Shown: positions 52,577 through 61,441, counted from the stretch's first letter. The stretch is DNA of 64,000 bases from Novosphingobium subterraneum (GCF_000807925.1 NZ_JRVC01000023.1:1-64000), one strand, 5' to 3'. Notes: generated from the sequence alone by a model not told the origin. Made by a program: numbers and translations.

Positions 52577-53777
52577 CTTCGGGCGCGGGTGGATCCCCGC
52601 GAGCCGGGATATCGGGCTGCCTGATGATGCTCTGCCTGCGGTTGGCACGAGGGGGTGGGGGCGCGTCCCCCTCCCGCAGGCGGGAGGGGAGAGACTAAGG
52701 GACGCCTGCCCGCCTGCGGGAGGGGGGAGAGACGGCACTGTCCTCCCGCATGGGGAAGAGCAAGAGGCATCACTCCTCCACCCCAACCAGTTCACGCCCA
52801 CGCGCATCGCGCTGTTTCTCGAGCATCTCAGCCGCCACGGGCAGGTGCGCGCGGCGGCGCAGGTGGCGGGGGTGTCTTCGCAGACGGCCTATGTCCGCCG
52901 TCGGCGCGACCCGGCTTTTGCCGCCGCATGGGACGCTGCGCTGCTCCATGCGCGCGAGGCGGCCGAGCAGGTGCTTGCCACCCGCGCGCTCCACGGCACC
53001 ACCGAGACGATCTGGTTCCGGGGCGAGGCGGTGGGCGAGCGGCGGCGCTTCGACGCGCGCCTGCTCCTTGCGCACCTCGCCCGGCTCGATGCCCGCGCCG
53101 CGCAGGCGCCCAGGGAAATCCATCACCTCGCCGAAGACTTCGACCGCATGCTCCTGGCCCTGGCCGAGGGCGCCGACGTCGCCGCCGCCACCGGCTTTGC
53201 CGACCCGGCGCAGGACCGCTTTCTCAAGGCTTGCGAGAAGCAGGCCGAACAGGACTTCAAGCGCGCCGTCCCCTATCCCACCGACGACGAGCCCGACGAG
53301 GCCTGGGACGACTGGCAGGAAGCCCACGACGCCCACATGGAAAGCGCCCGCCAGCTCGCCCGCGAAAGCTGGTCCGCCGCCCAGAACCGCCGTGAAGCCA
53401 CGCTCCAAGCGCTGTTCGGGGAAGAGGAGGATAAAGATCAGACCGAAATCAGGGAAGCCTGCTCCCCCGCGCAGGCGGGGGCCTCGGTGTCGTTACGGAA
53501 CGAACGCGAGAAACCCGAAGCGGTCCGTAAACCGGCCGAGGTCCCCGCCTGCGCGGGGACGCCGGAGGAGGAGCGCGGAGAGCAAAGCGCCCCTGAACCG
53601 TGTAAACCGCGTAAACCCCTCGGGCTGCTGCGGTGCGGAACGTCGCCCTCGGCGCTGCTTTCGGCGGGCCTCAACTGGCCGATTCAAGCGCCTCGCCAGC
53701 TTCCAGCCACGCCAGTTCCGCTTCCTCCAGCGCCTGCGCAACCTTGCTTCGCCGCTGTGACAGGTCACTCATGGTGA
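52542..53777 (+). CDS. Hypothetical helix-turn-helix protein with repeat-derived ends
   Basis: 411-aa frame; only the middle looks native. Residues 80-300 hold TPTRIALFLEHLSRHGQVRA, then AAQVAGVSSQTAYVRRRRDP (a helix-turn-helix resembling phage terminase small-subunit types) and long helices. Residues 48-75 are translated from two GGGAGGGG repeats (LPQAGGERLRD, PAGGGRDG). Residues ~308-350 come from the composite repeat at 53464-53560. The last ~35 codons run antisense into the ABC-F gene, so the natural C-terminus was probably lost. Function unknown. Confidence 0.65.
   Translation: MPHAADPHQPSSFGRGWIPASRDIGLPDDALPAVGTRGWGRVPLPQAGGERLRDACPPAGGGRDGTVLPHGEEQEASLLHPNQFTPTRIALFLEHLSRHGQVRAAAQVAGVSSQTAYVRRRRDPAFAAAWDAALLHAREAAEQVLATRALHGTTETIWFRGEAVGERRRFDARLLLAHLARLDARAAQAPREIHHLAEDFDRMLLALAEGADVAAATGFADPAQDRFLKACEKQAEQDFKRAVPYPTDDEPDEAWDDWQEAHDAHMESARQLARESWSAAQNRREATLQALFGEEEDKDQTEIREACSPAQAGASVSLRNEREKPEAVRKPAEVPACAGTPEEERGEQSAPEPCKPRKPLGLLRCGTSPSALLSAGLNWPIQAPRQLPATPVPLPPAPAQPCFAAVTGHSW
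53464..53560. repeat. Composite GC-rich inverted repeat inside a reading frame
   Basis: Same composite as 32697-32775: GCCCCCGC-type hairpins at both ends and an inner CTCGGTGT-GTTACG / CGTAAACCG-GAGG pair. Here it is translated as part of the helix-turn-helix frame. Confidence 0.8.
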
Positions 53778-55554
53778 GCTTGGCGAATTCCGGCGCGGCG
53801 CTGCCCGGCTCGAACATCGCGCGGTCGATCTGCGCCAGTTCGGCCTGCAGTTTGGCCACGCGCTTTTCCGCCAGGCCTTGCGCCTTCTGCAGCGCCTTGT
53901 ACGTCTCGCGCGCCGCGGCCCGCGTCTTGCGGTCCTGCTGCGCGCCGCCCTTGGCTGGCGTGTCGCTGCTGCCGCTCTCGGTCTTGGGCTGGTTGCGGCC
54001 GAGGATGAAGTCGATGTAGTCCTCGATGCTGCCGTCGAACGGCTTGGCGGTGCCGTCGTCGACGAGGACCAGCCGGTCGGCCACCAGTTCGGCCATGTGC
54101 CGGTCGTGGCTGATCAGGATCACCGCGCCCTTGTAGGCATTCAATGCCTGTACCAGCGCCTCGCGCGCATCGATGTCGAGGTGGTTGGTCGGCTCGTCGA
54201 GCACCAGCATGTGCGGCGCGTCGCGGGTGACGAGGGCGAGGGCAAGCCGCGCGCGCTCACCGCCCGACAGCGTGCCGACCTGCGCGGTGGCGCGGTTGCC
54301 GGAGAAGCCGAAGCGCCCGAGCTGCGCGCGGATGGCGGCCGGGCTCTTGCCCTCCATCGCCCGCGTCATCAGTTCGAGCGGGGTGCCGCCATCGGCGATC
54401 TCCTCGACCTGATACTGGGTGAAGTAGCCGACCTGCATCTTCCCCGTCGCCGTCATCGCCCCGTCCATCGGCGCGAGCTGCGCGGCGAGCAGGCGGGCGA
54501 GCGTGGTCTTGCCGTTGCCGTTGCGGCCGAGCAGCGCGATGCGGTCATCCGGATCGATGCGCAGGTTGAGCCGCTGCAGCACCGGCTTGCCGGGCGCGTA
54601 GCCCACGCTGGCAAGATCGAGCGTGATCAGCGGCGGGCGCAGTTCCTCGGGGTCGGGGAAGTCGAAGCTGAGCGAGGGGTCTTCCACCACTGCCGCGATC
54701 GGCTGCATCTTGGCCAGCATCTTGGCGCGCGACTGCGCCTGCTTGGCGGTTGAGGCGCGGGCGGAGTTGCGGGCGATGTAGTCGCGGAGCCGATCCGCCT
54801 GCGCTTCCTGCGCGGCGCGCGCGGCGGCCTGCTGGGCAAGCCGTTCGTTGCGCTGGCGCTCGAAGCTGTCGTACCCGCCGGGATAGAGCGTGAGCTTGCC
54901 GGCGTGGAGGTGGACGATGTGGTCGGCCACGTTGTTGAGCAGATCACGCTCGTGGCTGATCAGCAGCAGCGTGCCGGGATAGGCCTTGAGGAAGTTCTCC
55001 AGCCACAGCGTCGCTTCAAGGTCGAGGTGGTTCGAGGGCTCGTCGAGCAGCAGCACGTCGGGCGCGGAGAAGAGCAGCGAGGCGAGCGCGACGCGCATCC
55101 GCCAGCCGCCGGAGAAGCTGTCGAGCGGGCTGCCTTGCATCGCCTCGTCGAAGCCGAGACCGATCAGGATGCGCGCGGCGCGGGCGTCGGCGCTGTAGGC
55201 ATCGATGGCGAGCAGGCGATCGTGGACATCGCCGAGGCGATCGGGATCGGTGCAGGTCTCGGCCTCGGCGAGCAGCTGGGTGCGCTCGACATCGGCGGCG
55301 AGCACGGTTTCGAACGGCGTGGCGCTGCCTGCGGGGGCTTCCTGTGCGAGGTAGCCAAGGCGAGTGCGGCGAGGCATTTCGATCGCGCCTTCGTCAGGCT
55401 CGATCTCGCCGATGATTGCCTTGACCAGCGTGGACTTGCCCGCCCCGTTGCGCCCGACCAGACCGACGCGCGCGCGCGGCGGCACGGCGACTGAGGCGCG
55501 GGAAATGATGTCGCGTCCGCCGAGGCGCACGGTGATGCCGTTGATGGTAAGCAT
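53671..55554 (-). CDS. ABC-F family ATPase (YheS/Uup type)
   Basis: 627 aa with two ABC domains and no membrane part. Walker A GRNGAGKSTLV and GRNGNGKTTLA; signatures FSGGWRMRVALASLLF and LSGGERARLALALV; Walker B VLLLDEPSNHLD and MLVLDEPTNHLD. The linker between domains has Ala/Arg/Gln-rich helices (RLAQQAAARAAQEAQADRL). The C-terminal coil (KALQKAQGLAEKRVAKLQAE) resembles YheS. ABC-F proteins act on ribosomes in translation. ATG 55554 (MLTINGITVRLGGRDI) is preferred over an in-frame upstream codon at 55635. Confidence 0.93.
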   Translation of the reverse strand: MLTINGITVRLGGRDIISRASVAVPPRARVGLVGRNGAGKSTLVKAIIGEIEPDEGAIEMPRRTRLGYLAQEAPAGSATPFETVLAADVERTQLLAEAETCTDPDRLGDVHDRLLAIDAYSADARAARILIGLGFDEAMQGSPLDSFSGGWRMRVALASLLFSAPDVLLLDEPSNHLDLEATLWLENFLKAYPGTLLLISHERDLLNNVADHIVHLHAGKLTLYPGGYDSFERQRNERLAQQAAARAAQEAQADRLRDYIARNSARASTAKQAQSRAKMLAKMQPIAAVVEDPSLSFDFPDPEELRPPLITLDLASVGYAPGKPVLQRLNLRIDPDDRIALLGRNGNGKTTLARLLAAQLAPMDGAMTATGKMQVGYFTQYQVEEIADGGTPLELMTRAMEGKSPAAIRAQLGRFGFSGNRATAQVGTLSGGERARLALALVTRDAPHMLVLDEPTNHLDIDAREALVQALNAYKGAVILISHDRHMAELVADRLVLVDDGTAKPFDGSIEDYIDFILGRNQPKTESGSSDTPAKGGAQQDRKTRAAARETYKALQKAQGLAEKRVAKLQAELAQIDRAMFEPGSAAPEFAKLTMSDLSQRRSKVAQALEEAELAWLEAGEALESAS

Positions 55555-55670
55555 GGGGAGAGACAGGCGTCCGGTTGGAAAAGTCAGGGAAAATCGGGCG
55601 CGCGAGTCCCTGTCACACTCCCCCGGTGTAGGCAAGCGGAGTTGAAACCCATCAGGCTGTCGTCAGCCCA

Positions 55671-56495
55671 TCAGCGTCGTACCGTGTAGGCATAGGGTAT
55701 GTAGAGGTAAACCTCCGTATTGCTGACCTGCGCCCAGGCGATGGCGCGATCGAGCCCGGTCACTTCGACGCCGTAACCCGGGCCGTAAGGGCTGGCTGCC
55801 TGAAGCGCGCTTCTGGCGATGCGCGCATTGATTTCCTCGCGGTACTGCTCGGGGTTGACGATGGTCAGCGCCATCGTGCCGAGCTGGCGAATTTCGGAGC
55901 GGCCCGTGGCGGGGACGGACTGGACGAAGGCCGAAACCTTGCGCTGCGCCTCGTCGATCGTGCCGGTGAGCTTGGCCTTGATCATCAGCCGTGCGGTGGC
56001 GGTACTTCCGTCGTCCTCGAAACCGGGCTGGACCTTGCCGTTACCTTCGTCCTCATCGTCGTCTTGACTGTCGTCATCATCCTCGTCATGCGAGGTGGTG
56101 GAGGGGCTGGCGAGAGCTGGGAACAGGGCGCGCCAGTTCTCGCGCGTGACTTCCTTAACCTCGAGTTCGCCGGTGACGAGGCTGAGGCCTTTGCGGCTGG
56201 CGCGGTCGAGCGCGGCGAGCAGCATGGCCTGCACTTCGCTGCGGCGCATGTCCTCGCTGCGGGAGTCCGAGCCGATCTCGATCCGGCGCACGACGCCGTC
56301 GGCGGCGCGGCGCAGGCCGATGGCAGGGCGGCGATCGAGATAGGGCAGGCTGGTCATCACCGAGGGAAGCCGCTCGCTGCGCCGAGTGGCGGTAACGATG
56401 ACTTCGCCCATGCCCTCATCCTCTTGTGCCGACACCTGCAGGGGCGCAGCGAGCATCGCGAGCGCGACAAGGCGTGACAACGTGCGCTCGATCAT
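55671..56495 (-). CDS. Periplasmic protein with TonB-box-like N-terminus (copy 2)
   Basis: 274 aa. Signal peptide ends LQVSA; the mature start QEDEGMGEVIVTATRRSER contains EVIVTATR, which looks like the TonB box of outer-membrane receptors, yet the protein is far too short for a plug and barrel. Shared core with its neighbour: RPAIGLRRAADGVVRRIEI, RRSEVQAMLLAALDRA, SLVTGELEV, NPEQYREEINARIA, VYLYIPYAYTV. An acidic insert (DEDDDDSQDDDEDE) is unique to this copy. The start overlaps the stop of the upstream paralog by 4 bases. Family not recognised. Confidence 0.8.
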   Translation of the reverse strand: MIERTLSRLVALAMLAAPLQVSAQEDEGMGEVIVTATRRSERLPSVMTSLPYLDRRPAIGLRRAADGVVRRIEIGSDSRSEDMRRSEVQAMLLAALDRASRKGLSLVTGELEVKEVTRENWRALFPALASPSTTSHDEDDDDSQDDDEDEGNGKVQPGFEDDGSTATARLMIKAKLTGTIDEAQRKVSAFVQSVPATGRSEIRQLGTMALTIVNPEQYREEINARIARSALQAASPYGPGYGVEVTGLDRAIAWAQVSNTEVYLYIPYAYTVRR

Positions 56496-57217
56496 GGTGC
56501 GGTCCTCCCGTCGGACTGCCTTGGCGTTATTGCGTAGCGGTATGGAATATACAGGAAGACATCGCTGGGGCTTGCCTGGGTCCAGATCACCTGCCCATCC
56601 ACGCCTGTTACGCTGAACGTGAAGTCCGACCCGAAGATCCCGGCGGTGGTGCGCGCATCCTGGGCGACGAGGGCAAGGATCCTTTCGCGGTACTGGTCGG
56701 GATTGTCGACGCTGAGCGAAGTTACCGAAGTCGTCTCGATCGTCGCGCGGCCATTGCCTTTGAGCGAGGCGATGAACACCTTCAGCTTGTCCTGCGTGGC
56801 GCGGGACGAACCCTCGAACTTGCCCCTGACCATCAGTTCGACCCTGCTGGTATCCACCCGGCCGGCGGGCAATTGCGGAAGGCTGCGGTAGTTCGCCTTG
56901 GTCACGGGTTCGAGCTGCACGGTCCCGGTCACAAGCTGGAAGCCCGACGCGACGGCGCGATCAATGGCGGCGAGCAGAGCTGCGTCGATCTCGCTGCGGC
57001 GGGTAGCGGCGTCGCGGGTATCGGAGACAATTGTGAGGTTCATGACCATGCCATCTGCCTGGCGCCGCAAACCGACGACCGGGCGGTCCTTCTGCCAGAA
57101 GCGGGCATCGTTGCGGCTGGCGCTGACCAGCACCTCGCCGAGGCCCGCCGACTGCGCAGTTGCCGAACTCGCGCCAAGCCCCACGAGCAATGGGACAATC
57201 CCCAAAAGCATTCGCAT
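56492..57217 (-). CDS. Periplasmic protein with TonB-box-like N-terminus (copy 1)
   Basis: 241 aa from ATG 57217. Signal peptide MRMLLGIVPLLVGLGASSATA; mature protein begins QSAGLGEVLVSASRNDARF, again TonB-box-like. It shares the blocks RPVVGLRRQADGMVMNLTI, RRSEIDAALLAAIDRA, QLVTGTVQLEPVT, NPDQYRERILALVA and VFLYIPYRYAIT with the next gene. The two are a tandem duplication in one operon. Periplasmic, perhaps interacting with the Ton system or outer membrane; this is inference. Confidence 0.8.
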   Translation of the reverse strand: MRMLLGIVPLLVGLGASSATAQSAGLGEVLVSASRNDARFWQKDRPVVGLRRQADGMVMNLTIVSDTRDAATRRSEIDAALLAAIDRAVASGFQLVTGTVQLEPVTKANYRSLPQLPAGRVDTSRVELMVRGKFEGSSRATQDKLKVFIASLKGNGRATIETTSVTSLSVDNPDQYRERILALVAQDARTTAGIFGSDFTFSVTGVDGQVIWTQASPSDVFLYIPYRYAITPRQSDGRTAP

Positions 57218-57344
57218 CAGTGCTGCCCCCTCCAACCAGTTGCCGGGATGGATGCTACGGTGGAGGTGGCGGGCAGCCAAGGCAATTCATCCGCGCGCCT
57301 GAGCTGGCAGGGGCCGCAGCCGGTTCACGTGAGGATTCCGTGAC

Positions 57345-57373
57345 AACACCGAGGCCCCCGCCTGCGCGGGGGG
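57345..57373. repeat. Half copy of the composite GC-rich repeat
   Basis: AACACCGAGGCCCCCGCCTG followed by CGCGGGGGG repeats one arm of the elements at 32697-32775 and 53464-53560. It lies 38 bases before the tRNA 3' end, between it and the upstream end of the periplasmic pair. Confidence 0.65.
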
Positions 57374-57410
57374 AGCAGGGTCATTTGTCCGACTCTATCG
57401 GTGGGAATGA

Positions 57411-57487
57411 TGGTGGGCCCGGCAGGACTTGAACCCGCGACCTAGCCGTTATGAGCGGCCAGCTCTAACCAACTGAGCTACAGGCCC
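57411..57487 (-). tRNA. tRNA with CAU anticodon, probably tRNA-Ile2
   Basis: On the minus strand a full cloverleaf begins GGGCCTGTAGCTCAGTTGG and ends GGGCCC-A-CCA with CCA encoded. Anticodon loop CTCATAA gives CAT. The body (GGTCGC-n-GGTTCAAGTCC T-arm region, GGGCC acceptor) resembles tRNA-Ile2, whose C34 is modified to lysidine to read AUA, more than elongator or initiator Met. The amino acid depends on TilS modification and is not provable from sequence. Confidence 0.88.
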
Positions 57488-57535
57488 ATCGCTGATCCCG
57501 CTAGCGGCGCAGTCGCGGCTTGGCAAGATCACTCG

Positions 57536-58546
57536 TCAGACTTGCGCGGCGGCGATGATCTCGCTGACGCAGGTCGGACGGACGCGGTGGCGGGCGAGAT
57601 GGGCGAAGACGCCGCGCCACCAGTCATAGAACTGGTCGAGGTCATCCTCGCTGCGGACGTAGGGCGTGTAGCCCGGCCGAAGCGAGGGGCTGTGGAAGGA
57701 GAAAACGAGCAGGGGCAGGCGGCTTTCCAACGCCATGTCGATGCCGGTCAGCGCTTCGAGCACCGTGACACCTTCGGGAGTCAACGGGATCCGATCGAGC
57801 AGGCCGAGCCGGGCGAGCGCCCCGCGAAGGCGTGGCACGCGCCACAGGGCGGGGTAGACTGCCGGTCCGTGGCGGCGAAGGTGCCCGGCGAAAACCGTGG
57901 TGAGCGGCATTTCCATCAGACCGTTGCGGCGGTCGATCCACCAGGGGCGCAAGGGGTGATCGCGGAAGTTGGGGCCGCCGGTGGAGCTGTAATCGAAGCG
58001 CGAGCGGACCGAGGTGTCGATCGCGATGGCGCAATCGGACAAGGCGGCTGCGGTATTCGGGCCGACACCGTACCGCCCTGCGCGGTAGATCAGCGGGCCG
58101 ACCCCGAAGGCCTGCTCGATCGTGTCGCGCAGCTTGCGGAACTTGGCACGTTCCAGATCGGCCGGAAGGTTGCCGGCGAAGCTGTTGTGGACATTGACGA
58201 GTTCATCGTAGGGCGGGTTGACCCAGGGGTGCAACTGCACGCCGATTTCGGCGCGCCCGGCGAGGACGGCGGCTCCGAGGACTTCGGCAGCGCGCGGGTC
58301 GCTCGCCACCGGGTAATCGACAAGGTAGACCGGGACAACACCGAGGCCCTCGCAGAACTGCTGGAATTTGGCGAGGCGGGGGATGTGGTCGAGGCCGTGG
58401 CTGGTGCGATCCAGCGGCTTGGACCAGTCAAATTCCTCTTCGGTGTCGACCGTCAGGATGAACCGGGTGCCAAATTCGGGCGCGAACGTGACGAAGTCTT
58501 CCGGCGACGGCAGGCGAAGGATCTGAGGAGAGGCCGAGGCTGTCAT
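57536..58546 (-). CDS. Polysaccharide deacetylase family protein
   Basis: 336 aa. NodB-like motifs: the first Asp block ILTVDTEEEFDW and the His motif QLHPWVNPP (metal-binding), with FSFHSPSL near the C-terminus. Resembles WalW-type deacetylases found in polysaccharide loci. No signal peptide is evident, so it is probably cytoplasmic or an unusual export. Its start overlaps the stop of the histidine kinase gene by 4 bases, so they are co-translated. Substrate unknown. Confidence 0.85.
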   Translation of the reverse strand: MTASASPQILRLPSPEDFVTFAPEFGTRFILTVDTEEEFDWSKPLDRTSHGLDHIPRLAKFQQFCEGLGVVPVYLVDYPVASDPRAAEVLGAAVLAGRAEIGVQLHPWVNPPYDELVNVHNSFAGNLPADLERAKFRKLRDTIEQAFGVGPLIYRAGRYGVGPNTAAALSDCAIAIDTSVRSRFDYSSTGGPNFRDHPLRPWWIDRRNGLMEMPLTTVFAGHLRRHGPAVYPALWRVPRLRGALARLGLLDRIPLTPEGVTVLEALTGIDMALESRLPLLVFSFHSPSLRPGYTPYVRSEDDLDQFYDWWRGVFAHLARHRVRPTCVSEIIAAAQV

Positions 58547-60291
58547 GCGCGGGCCTGCATCGGCGCGGCATCGCTCGGCGGTTCGTCCGCCAGCGGAATA
58601 GTGGCAACGAACTGCGAATGCTCCCGCAGCAGGGATCCGCCGCCGGATTCAAACTCTGCGCGGGCAAGGCGCAAGGCAAAGCCGTTGCCAAGCATTGCCG
58701 AAGCCGCCAGCACGCCACTGCCCGTCGGCGCTTCGGGCGCAAAGAGGGCCGCATCGTCAAGCCGGTCGAGCGCGGCAGGCAGCGTGACTGACAATCTGGC
58801 GCAGCGTTCGCGCTGTTCAAGCGCGATGGCGATGCGCTCGCCGGGCGCGACGCTGGTGGCGATGACCGAGAGCAGCCGCCACACGCTGCGTTCGATTTCA
58901 TCGGCAGCGAATGCCACTGCAAGCGGGCCTTGTGACATGCTGACGGAAAGCCGGACGTTGCGGGCTGCAAGAACGGGGGAGATCTGTTCGACAAGCCCGG
59001 CGACCAGCGCAGCCGCATCGGCAAGGCCGGTGTCGATTGCAAGCGCGCGCGATTCCAGCTTCACCAGCCGCTCGATCTCTTCGAAGCCGGCGAGCATCTG
59101 TGCCGCATCTGCCGCAATGCTGGCAGCCATGGCGCGGTACTGGTGCGGCGTGGTGCCGAAGACCTGGGACTGGATCATCTCGGCAAAGCCCTGGATCGCG
59201 TTGATCGGCGTGCGCAGCTCGTGCAGCAGCTGCCGCAGACGGTCTGCCTCGGCCGAGACGGAGGGCGTTTCCAGAGCCAGTTCCGCAGCTGGCACTTGGA
59301 CAAGGCGGCGCAGGCGCAAAAGGTAGCCGGCGAAGCGACCACCGTCGCGCGTGAAGATTGGCGTGCCATCGGCCTGCCAGTGGCCAGCCACGAGATCGGC
59401 GCCTTCGATCGACAGGAAGCCGGCCTCGATCGGCTGGCGCTGTCGGAATGCGCGAGCGGTGGTTTCATCGCACCGCATCGGCGAGGCGGCGTCTGCACAG
59501 AACATCTGGCTGCCGAGCAGGACCCCCGGCGGGTCGATGCCTGCGTGAACGACAAGCCCGAGCGCATCAGTGCGCAGGTCAATCGTCGCGACCGGCTTGC
59601 GCGGCGCTGCGTTCTCCTCGCCGAAGGGCAGGAGCGGGGCAAGACCATCGCCGCGAGCGGCCTGAGGCGCAGTGGCCTCGCGTTCCTCGCGCTTGCGCCG
59701 GAAGGCCTCGATCCGGCGGACGATCGCGCCGATGCCGTCGTCTGCCAGGAGGGGGTCCGGGAGGGGTTCGGGCACAGGCTCGGGCTCAGGCAGGGGCTCG
59801 GGCAGGGGGGGCGCCTGTCTGTCAGCTCGGGCCTGTTCGATTGCGACCGCAGGTTCGGGCTGGGGCAGCAGGAAATCGTTGATGCCAAGGCGTGATAGCA
59901 GCTGGCGGACCGGCTCTCCCAGATCGGCGCGATGGCGCACGAAGCCGCGCGCCTGTACCGGGAGGCGCGGGATCACGGCGAGCCAGTCCTCGTCGGTCAG
60001 CCGGGCGGCCGATACTGCAGCCGCCGCGGTACGGGGACCGCCTTGGGCAAAATGGTAAACCAGCACGGCAGAGCGGTGCGGGGCGGAGCGAAGAACTGCG
60101 GCGCATTCCTCGTCGGTCAACATGGCGCAAAGCAAATCCATGCGCTGGAGCGCGCCAGCGTGCTGCCGATTCCACGCGGCGAGCGGGACGGGGCCGAGCA
60201 GGTCAACCAACTGGCGCAGCTGCGTTCTGGCTGCCGTCTTGCCGGCCGCGTGGGTGCGCAGCACGGTCTCAAGGCGGTCGTCAACGATCAT
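58543..60291 (-). CDS. Histidine-kinase-like protein with degenerate ATPase domain
   Basis: 582 aa from ATG 60291 (GGAGCTCTG upstream). The N-terminal 150 residues are helical (DLLCAMLTDEECAAVLRSAP) with a DUF2336-like feel, then a Pro-Glu repeat linker (PLPEPLPEPEPVPEPLPDP). A PAS-like region follows, then a HisKA motif LLHELRTPINAIQGFAEMI. The C-terminal region keeps the overall fold, but the N-box Asn and the DxGxG motif are not visible, so autophosphorylation is doubtful. No membrane helix. Coupled to the deacetylase. It may act as a scaffold or phosphotransfer protein. Confidence 0.8.
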   Translation of the reverse strand: MIVDDRLETVLRTHAAGKTAARTQLRQLVDLLGPVPLAAWNRQHAGALQRMDLLCAMLTDEECAAVLRSAPHRSAVLVYHFAQGGPRTAAAAVSAARLTDEDWLAVIPRLPVQARGFVRHRADLGEPVRQLLSRLGINDFLLPQPEPAVAIEQARADRQAPPLPEPLPEPEPVPEPLPDPLLADDGIGAIVRRIEAFRRKREEREATAPQAARGDGLAPLLPFGEENAAPRKPVATIDLRTDALGLVVHAGIDPPGVLLGSQMFCADAASPMRCDETTARAFRQRQPIEAGFLSIEGADLVAGHWQADGTPIFTRDGGRFAGYLLRLRRLVQVPAAELALETPSVSAEADRLRQLLHELRTPINAIQGFAEMIQSQVFGTTPHQYRAMAASIAADAAQMLAGFEEIERLVKLESRALAIDTGLADAAALVAGLVEQISPVLAARNVRLSVSMSQGPLAVAFAADEIERSVWRLLSVIATSVAPGERIAIALEQRERCARLSVTLPAALDRLDDAALFAPEAPTGSGVLAASAMLGNGFALRLARAEFESGGGSLLREHSQFVATIPLADEPPSDAAPMQARA

Positions 60292-60549
60292 CAGAGCTCC
60301 GCGTGTGGCCTTTCGTGCACCGTAGCGTGAAGCTCCGGACAGGTTGCTAATCCGCTGAACTAGCCCGGAGAAGGCTAACAAATCGTGCCGGTTGCGGGAA
60401 GGTGACTATCCACTGCGTTGCAATGTGGGACGGTTGCACTATGAAACAATAAAATTATCTTGGACGGCGGATTTTGTGCGGAAAGTTGCGACTCACGCTT
60501 CTTTCCGAATTCCCCGGCCGGGGCTTTGCGAAACGGACGAACACGAAGA

Positions 60550-61026
60550 ATGGCAACCCTTGATGGTATCGACCGGCGCCTGCTTGCCGAACTGCAGGCC
60601 GAGGGCCGCGTGACCAACGTGGAATTGGCGCAGCGCGTCGGACTTACCGCACCGCCCTGCCTGCGCCGGGTGCGCGCTCTGGAAGATGCCGGAGTGATCC
60701 GCGGCTATCACGCTGATCTCGACGCCTCGAAGCTCGGCTTTGCGATCACCGTGTTCGCTCTTGTTAGCCTCAAGAGCCAGGCCGAGGAATCGCTGCGTCA
60801 GTTCGAGGACCATATGCGCACCCTGCCCGAGGTGCGTGAATGCCACATGCTCAACGGCGAGATCGACTTCATCCTCAAGATCGTCAGCCGCGATCTGCAG
60901 AGCTTCCAGGAATTCCTTACCAGCAAGCTGACGCCTGCGCCCAACGTGGCAAGCGTCAAGACCTCGCTGACGATCCGCACTGCCAAGCAGGTGCCCGGCG
61001 TGCCGCTGGAAGATCAGGTCGGCTAA
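60550..61026 (+). CDS. Lrp/AsnC family transcriptional regulator
   Basis: 158 aa. Winged helix-turn-helix at residues 5-55 (LDGIDRRLLAELQAEGRVTN, ELAQRVGLTAPPCLRRVRAL), then the RAM ligand-binding domain (GFAITVFALVSLKSQAEE, VRECHMLNGEIDFILKIV). ATG 60550 is chosen because it gives the usual Lrp N-terminus; the frame open from 60460 is not needed. Likely senses an amino acid. The 258 bp upstream, between it and the divergent kinase gene, holds its promoter but no other gene. Confidence 0.93.
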   Translation: MATLDGIDRRLLAELQAEGRVTNVELAQRVGLTAPPCLRRVRALEDAGVIRGYHADLDASKLGFAITVFALVSLKSQAEESLRQFEDHMRTLPEVRECHMLNGEIDFILKIVSRDLQSFQEFLTSKLTPAPNVASVKTSLTIRTAKQVPGVPLEDQVG

Positions 61027-61050
61027 GCCCCGACCATCCCCTCCAGGGCT

Positions 61051-61341
61051 TCAATCGGCAGATCCGGCCGCTTTCTCGTGGTGGCGGATCACTTCCTGGA
61101 TGATGAAGCGCAGGAACTTTTCGGAAAATTCCGGATCGAGCTTCGCGTCTTCGGCAAGCTTGCGCAGGCGTGCGATCTGGCGCTCCTCGCGGCCGGGGTC
61201 GGAGGCGGGAAGCTTGTTCGCGGCCTTGTAGGCGCCGACGGCCTGGGTGATGCGGAAGCGTTCGGCGAGGATGTGGATCATCGCCGCATCGATGTTGTCG
61301 ATGGACTGGCGATAACCTGCCAGAACCGGATCTTCGCTCAT
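61051..61341 (-). CDS. Chorismate mutase (AroQ class)
   Basis: 96 aa all-helical enzyme that converts chorismate to prephenate for Phe/Tyr synthesis. Visible: YRQSIDNIDAAMIHILAERF near the N-terminus and ITQAVGAYKA with the conserved Lys, R in REERQIARLRKLA, and FIIQEVIRHHE near the end. Start at 61341 (MSEDPVLAGYRQ) is chosen over a longer open frame. Convergent with the Lrp gene, divergent from the polyprenyl synthase. Confidence 0.9.
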   Translation of the reverse strand: MSEDPVLAGYRQSIDNIDAAMIHILAERFRITQAVGAYKAANKLPASDPGREERQIARLRKLAEDAKLDPEFSEKFLRFIIQEVIRHHEKAAGSAD

Positions 61342-61441
61342 TCCCTTACCCCGTCTTTTGGTCTGCGCGTTCGTGTCTGGGCCGCTACAGTGCAAGTTGC
61401 GTCTTGCCAAGCGCTGCCCTTGCCGCCAAGCGGTCAATCCG

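Noticed and set aside
57411..57487. tRNA considered as an attachment site for an integrated element
   Set aside because: No integrase, no second copy of the tRNA 3' end and no composition shift on either side.
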